This document shows, in pieces, positions 9,348 to 13,467 of a DNA stretch of 13,467 nucleotides (the first letter of the stretch is position 1; every line of letters starts with the position of its first letter). The notes under the pieces were generated by a model. That model did not search any database. It saw only the letters and a list, made by a program, of their open reading frames with translations, and had not been told where the DNA came from. The stretch is from Larix sibirica (taxonomy: Eukaryota > Streptophyta > Pinopsida > Pinales > Pinaceae), in contig NWUY0300016880.1 of NCBI GenBank assembly GCA_004151065.3, positions 134,022 to 147,488 of the forward strand. The letters are read 5' to 3'. Position numbers and translations under genes: made by a program.

Positions 9348-9622
9348 GATTCATTATAAAAAGGAGATCCGGTCGAGAAAAGTGACTCTAGAGCTCGTGA
9401 TTATCAATTTTCAGGCTAAAATTACAAATCCTAAGATGAAGAAAAAGTGCCACCGATATCAATGCTCCAATGATAGAAAATATCTGCTTGTACTCTCAGC
9501 TTGGAAAAGCCACCGGTACCACCAAAATAACATTAAAGCATAATCGGAAGATAATTTAATGTCTTTAGAGCCTAAAAACGACAAAAGCTTCTCAATAAAA
9601 TAAAGTTGCACCTTATTTTGAA

Positions 9623-9678
9623 TTCCCCAGTTACGCCCATCCTTGTGAAGGAAAACGTTCACCAGTTACGCCAATCCT
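9623..9678. repeat. 21-bp direct repeat pair
   Basis: TTCCCCAGTTACGCCCATCCT at 9623-9643 recurs at 9658-9678 with two mismatches, an offset of 35 bases. Both copies retain a CpG (ACGCC), unusual in this CpG-poor window, hinting at a recent duplication or some constraint. The role is unknown. Confidence 0.7.
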
Positions 9679-9728
9679 GAAATTTGGGATGTAGATGGAT
9701 AGAATCAAACTAGAAAAGTCATGCATGG

Positions 9729-9737
9729 TATTTATAG
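9729..9737 (+). promoter_or_regulatory. TATA-like box upstream of the unknown plus-strand frame
   Basis: TATTTATAG sits about 170 bases before the ATG at 9906 on the same strand, a plausible distance for a plant promoter with a short leader. TATA-like strings are common in DNA this rich in A and T, so support comes only from position. Confidence 0.3.
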
Positions 9738-9905
9738 TGAATCCAAGTAAGTATAATTCTCATAATCACGGCCATTTTCTTTCAAAACTGCATCAAATCC
9801 TTTGAAGTTAAGAAAGAGTTGTGTAGTTTTCCTTTTCCTTGTGTTTATCCTATTGTGTTATTTTTCTGTCTGAAATTACCCTGCTCATGTTACCAAAAGT
9901 TCAAG

Positions 9906-12184
9906 ATGACAAAGAAAAATGTTACTATCTCATGCTCATCTTCTTGTGACCTTTCTCACCAATCTGATGTCTCTGAAGTATCTTCATATGACGTGTTACC
10001 CTTTTTCAACCAATCTGCCAATTTATCCCCACCTAATCTAACTAGAACCACTGCTCGACAACTAATAGGAGCAACTCTTGGGAAATTGCTGGCCTTAGAG
10101 GCCTCATCTAGATTCTAGAAGTCTAAATTAGCTTAACACCTAGTCCATGATGCCTTTCCTTTTCCTGGATTTTTCCAGTTATGTGCAATTAATTACAATC
10201 CAACCACATCCACCTTCCACACTAGCAATGGTCATACCATTATGTTTGAAATCTCAACCTTTTCAATTGCCGAAATGTTGGGTACCACCCCTACTGGGAA
10301 GACTATATCCCTAGAATGTTAAGCATATTATTATGAAATTCTTAATTATGATAAGAAGGAGAAATTGTGAGCCCGACTTGTGGCCACTCGTAAGCACCAC
10401 CCATTTCCCTTGACCCGTGGAAGCAAGAAAATTTGTCACCCTAGAATCAAGAAGTTGTTTCTACCTTTACATTTATATTTGGTAGATATTTTGATGCAAG
10501 TGTTGCTGAATGAATGAATGCGATGGTTGATGATTGTAACTATAATTTAATGCCTAAATTTAATTATGTAGAAGCCCTAGAAACAAGAGTCGATGCTCAA
10601 TTAGAAAAGTTCAATGATACAAGAGTGTTCAAATATTACTCTTATCTTGTATATTTACTACTGCTTTATCTGTCTCAACATTTTGAAGACCTAAATATTC
10701 AAAGAACTGAAAATGGTGCCCCTAATAGAATATATGACTGGATCCCTTGGGTAAATAAAGGGAGAGAGGAAGGGGTCACCTGGACCCGCTTTGTGTCTCA
10801 ATTCATTTAGCAAGCCTCTGATTTGATCATTGGGAGTGAACTTGAGCGCATGTCTTAGGAGATCAAACCATACTTACAACTTGGAGAGGAATTTAAATGG
10901 GGAGATTGGTATTTGGAAAAGGATTATACTATAATTAGATTGTATGGCATAGAATCTCCTCCCTATAGCCTTCCCAAGCTACTCACCCCTACGAATTTTG
11001 TCCTGGAGTATGTAAGATAGATGATAGAGGTGGATAACCTACATTTTGTTATAGTTAAGAGGAAAGAGAGTTAGATTTTCCATAGATATGGGGGGATATG
11101 CCATTAATAATAAGAAAGGCCTTGAAAAGGTCATGGAATTCCTAAAATATCTTGATCTAAAGATGGGTGACAACTTGGAAATGTGATCCACATCTCTTAA
11201 TTGGAAAAGAAAAGGGAAGGAAAGTCTCAAATCCACAGGATCATGAATCTAAGCCAGAGGTCGAAATATTAGCAAGTAAGAACAATTTGAGGAAGTACAA
11301 AGAATAATTCAAGAGAGAGTAGATCCTAATGAGGTGATGGTTCAAGCATTCTTTGAACCTACTCTAGAACCTTCTAAGGCCCCACCCTATTATACCTTCT
11401 ACATTCCATAAGGAGCTCAAGTCCCCAAAGAAGAGATGGAATTCTTTCTCCCCTGGAAAGAAAGATATAATGAGTACATTGAAAAAAATGAGGCCAGTGA
11501 AAAATGGAGAATATGAGCATAGCGGGGATGAGGAAATACTTGTGGAAAGAAGATGCTCCATATATGACTATTCCCAAAGATAAGAAGTTTGAATACTTGT
11601 ACGGACAACATCATGCTAGTTATGACTCCGAGGAAGAGTCCAGAATGAAGTCAAGCCCCTAAGAAGGGATATGGCAGGTTATGGCAGTATCAAAAATTGA
11701 AGGAGACAACAAAGAAGAAGAAATATCAATAATGGAGGTTCATGCCCCCTCGCCTCCGAAAGATGCATAACCATATCATAAATCCTTTCCAATCATTCTA
11801 TCTATGGGTTTTGATCCAGAGTGAGGGATGGGGAAAGAAGGACAAGGTAGTAACGAGTTCATTGAACTTGAAAATAAACCTATAAGATTAGGCCTTGGGG
11901 ATGAGATAGGTGAGTTGACTCAAGAACATCAAATGCCATCGGAAATAGATCACAAAGAGGTCCTTGAAGGAGTGTCTTATGATCCTATTAAAGGATGAAT
12001 TCAAGAGCTTGAAATACCACTAGCGTGGGAGCATAGTCAAATAAGGAAAATACAACAAGAGGAAGAGGCTGAAATACCTCCAGGACGAGAGCACTTGAAT
12101 ACAAGTGAAGAACATTAACAGAAAGAGGTCGAGACATCCATTAAAGAAGAGGTTTTCCATGAAGAAAAGGGCCAGGTGACTTAG
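9906..12184 (+). pseudogene. Long decayed reading frame of unknown family with a G-patch-like C-terminal part
   Basis: I do not recognise this gene. From the ATG at 9906 (MTKKNVTISCSSS) a coding-like frame of about 750 codons can be followed through stops and at least four frame changes: frame of 9906 to about 10470, a second frame to about 11070, mixed frames to about 11540, then the second frame again to TAG at 12182-12184. Readable landmarks are HTIMFEISTFSIAEMLGTTP (near 10230), the folded-looking open stretch 10514-10810 with NRIYDWIPWVNKGREEGVTW, FKWGDWYLEKDYTIIRLYGI (near 10890), FSIDMGGYAINNKKGLEKVM, PPYYTFYIP (near 11385), a G-patch-like segment, and an acidic Glu-rich tail. Most stops are TGA, TAA or TAG consistent with decay of Arg, Gln or Trp codons. 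The early part loosely recalls N-terminal domains of plant transposon proteins. It is probably retroelement-derived; no protease Asp box is visible. Confidence 0.55.
11807..11899 (+). other. G-patch-like motif within the unknown frame
   Basis: The frame reads GFDPE, a TGA (consistent with decayed CGA, Arg), then GMGKEGQGSNEFIELENK followed by PIRLGLG. Spaced glycines (G-x-G-K-x-x-x-G, then a closing GLG about 20 residues later) match the G-patch layout, a short RNA-binding or helicase-activating motif. Known: some plant Ty3-type Gag-Pol proteins and betaretroviruses carry a G-patch next to the protease. Here I see no protease before it and no RT after it. The identification rests on pattern alone. 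Confidence 0.5.
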
Positions 12185-12605
12185 TAGATACAAAAAGCAG
12201 TAGGCCAAATAAGATACCATTCAATCCATTGGTAACTACTAGTCAATCTCCTGTTAGAGAAGAGGACTATTGTAATACCCTAGTTTGACCCCACAATGTA
12301 AATTTGTGAATATTGAAGTAAAAGCGCTAAGAAGTAAAAACAAAATGGTCAGGATGACCGAGACTATGTAAATATGCACATTTTTATATTAATATAAAAT
12401 CTCTAAATGGCTGCAGAGGAAGAAGGATGAAGAAGAGATGGGGGGATATGATTCCACAAGTGGGGATGTGATAGTGGGATTTTGCTTATATCCTTAACTT
12501 TATCCATTTAAACAAAGTTATTAAACCTTGATTAAGAGCCATGATTTCATTAAAGCATTGTTTAATTATCCTATAAAAAGGGGATTAAGAGGGGGAAAAG
12601 GGGTT

Positions 12606-12626
12606 CCATGTGGATGAGCCACATGG
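12606..12626. repeat. Perfect 8-bp palindromic hairpin upstream of a TATA box
   Basis: CCATGTGG, loop ATGAG, CCACATGG, ending 16 bases before TATAAAAG at 12643. Each arm holds a CATGTG/CACATG E-box-type core, the class of site bound by plant bHLH factors. The arrangement suggests a promoter element in an LTR, but chance cannot be excluded. Confidence 0.5.
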
Positions 12627-12642
12627 TAATCTAAGCCATGCT

Positions 12643-12650
12643 TATAAAAG
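12643..12650 (+). promoter_or_regulatory. TATA box in the candidate LTR
   Basis: TATAAAAG, a canonical plant TATA box, on the plus strand, with TATAAAAAG at 12572-12580 as an alternative. It lies downstream of the palindrome at 12606-12626 and about 370 bases into the candidate LTR, where a U3 promoter would be expected. The transcript would run rightward to the coding-like stretch from 12997. Confidence 0.4.
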
Positions 12651-12702
12651 TGAGAATTTGAGCTTGAGAGGGGTTTGTTCCTTCATGCATTTTTTTTCTA
12701 CA

Positions 12703-12996
12703 GTTTGAATTCATTCATCAACCTTACTATCACCATGGGATGCCATAGCTTGGTACCATAATAGAAAATGAAGATGCCATTTTTGAACATGAATTATGCA
12801 TGCCATCAACCCGGATATACTGGTGTCTGAGTAAAAAATTGGCCTGTAGCTTGTGCCCTGGAGTCCCAATTCAGAGACTTCATGCCCATCCCGTGTTGGA
12901 GTGCTATAAGGGAACTGGAGACTACTCGAGGGACTGTTAAGTCAATTTAGAGATGATGCAGCAGGTAGTTTGAAGTGGAATGGTGGGATCAGTTGA
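12703..12996. other. Noncoding stretch between candidate LTR and the right-edge frame
   Basis: No gene is seen in any frame. It may be the remainder of a longer LTR or a leader. TGGGATCAG at 12984-12992 differs by one base from the first nine bases of the tRNA-iMet primer binding site, but the following bases do not match, so it is not called. Confidence 0.4.
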
Positions 12997-13467
12997 GATC
13001 ACAAATCCTATCACATTCTTGGAGCAAGAACAACAAAGACGAGCAAAAATTCCAGAATTTTTCACATTTACGAATCTTTGGACTCACAGGCTACAAATAG
13101 GTCAATCTCAAAGTTCGACCCTAGCACAAATAAATTTAAATTAGTCACAATGGAGCCTCTAGAAAATAAAGCACACAAAGACTTGCAACCTAATGAGAGG
13201 AAGAATTCACAAGTCATAATAGACCCTACAAATTCGCCCCCCTGAAGATGACATATCAATGGAAGAGGGGTCAAATAGCATAGCATACATTAAGTATGCT
13301 AGGGTTGCTGCTAATCTAAGTGGATATAAAAGGAAAATTGAAACCCTTAAAACCATAACCCAGTTTTTGATGCCAAAATGAAAAGCTTGGAAAGTGTGTT
13401 AACAATCAAATTAACACCCTTAACAAAGTGAAGGGTAGAAGCACATTTTACTATGCGCTTGCAACAT
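12997..13467 (+). pseudogene. Coding-like stretch with coiled-coil character, cut by window end
   Basis: I do not recognise it. The frame from 12997 is open for 82 codons to a TGA at 13243-13245, with an internal ATG at 13150 (MEPLENKAHKDLQPNERKNS). A run of six C at 13237-13242 marks a likely indel. In the neighbouring frame it continues EDDISMEEGSNSIAYIKYAR and VAANLSGYKRKIETLKTI to a TGA at 13379-13381. A third frame then gives NEKLGKCVNNQINTLNKVKG to near the edge. The charged, Leu/Ile-spaced end suggests a coiled coil, and the acidic EDDISMEEG patch precedes it. It sits downstream of the candidate LTR and may be an element's first ORF. It may also be chance openness in AT-rich DNA. Confidence 0.35.

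Larger units (their letters stand above)
9348..9905. other. Noncoding spacer before the long plus-strand frame
   Basis: No supported gene. The minus-strand frame at 9459-9662 starts within a direct repeat and shows no family motif. Two similar blocks of CACCG near 9451 and 9511 and the repeat pair described separately suggest that this is retroelement noncoding DNA. A TATA-like box precedes the frame starting at 9906. Confidence 0.5.
12271..12702 (+). repeat. Candidate LTR beginning TGTAATACCC
   Basis: About 85 bases after the end of the unknown frame the sequence opens TGTAATACCCTAGTTTGACC, a form common at plant LTR starts (TGTNAYACCC with CpG lost). TATA boxes lie at 12572-12580 and 12643-12650. 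A TACA at 12699-12702 would be an inverted match to the opening TGTA, giving about 432 bp. A longer version, to about 12980, is equally possible. No second copy is in the window, so it could be the 3' LTR of the upstream frame's element, the 5' LTR of one running right, or a solo LTR. Confidence 0.4.

Noticed and set aside
11364-11614. Three overlapping minus-strand hydrophobic frames
   Set aside because: They are antisense to the coding-like plus strand (PPYYTFYIP region) and show no motif.
12020-12220. Minus-strand hydrophobic frame resembling membrane segments
   Set aside because: Antisense of the Glu/Lys-rich tail, which reads as Leu/Phe-rich on the other strand.
12984-12992. TGGGATCAG as a tRNA-iMet primer site
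   Set aside because: Only the first nine bases fit, with one mismatch; the next bases diverge and no LTR end in CA abuts it.
13068-13286. Minus-strand 72-codon frame
   Set aside because: Overlaps the plus-strand coiled-coil-like stretch and has no recognisable features.

Overview
The window looks like repeat-dominated, gene-poor nuclear DNA of a seed plant. It is AT-rich and CpG-poor, with decayed LTR-retrotransposon coding sequence and no intact gene. A large-genome plant such as a conifer would fit, but the species cannot be fixed from the sequence. I found no bacterial operons, CRISPR arrays, tRNA or rRNA genes.

Bases 394-6705 hold the internal region of an old Athila-like Ty3-type retrotransposon on the minus strand. 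Reading right to left, it has a primer binding site matching tRNA-Asp (6680-6696), a short leader, gag (from 6382), aspartic protease, reverse transcriptase, RNase H and integrase (stop at 817-819), then an untranslated tail ending in a G-rich tract (394-411). Gag to RT runs mostly in one frame, as expected for a fused Gag-Pol, but is broken by stops and shifts. Several key residues are lost, mostly by G-to-A changes on the coding strand. The 5' LTR begins at 6702 and runs right to an unresolved end. No copy of its inner edge lies left of pol, so the 3' LTR probably continues past base 1.

Bases 8070-8623 hold a second, different decayed gag-like N-terminus on the minus strand. Its upstream side is a diverged tandem array of about 96-bp units (8845-9347). 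Bases 9348-9905 are noncoding, with a 21-bp direct repeat and a TATA-like box.

Bases 9906-12184 hold a long decayed plus-strand reading frame of about 750 codons that I do not recognise. It ends with a G-patch-like segment and an acidic tail. About 85 bp downstream is an LTR-like start (12271), then a perfect 8-bp hairpin and TATA boxes. A second coding-like stretch with coiled-coil character (12997-13467) is cut by the window end.

No set of genes here works together as a living system. The least explained item is the plus-strand frame with the G-patch-like motif.
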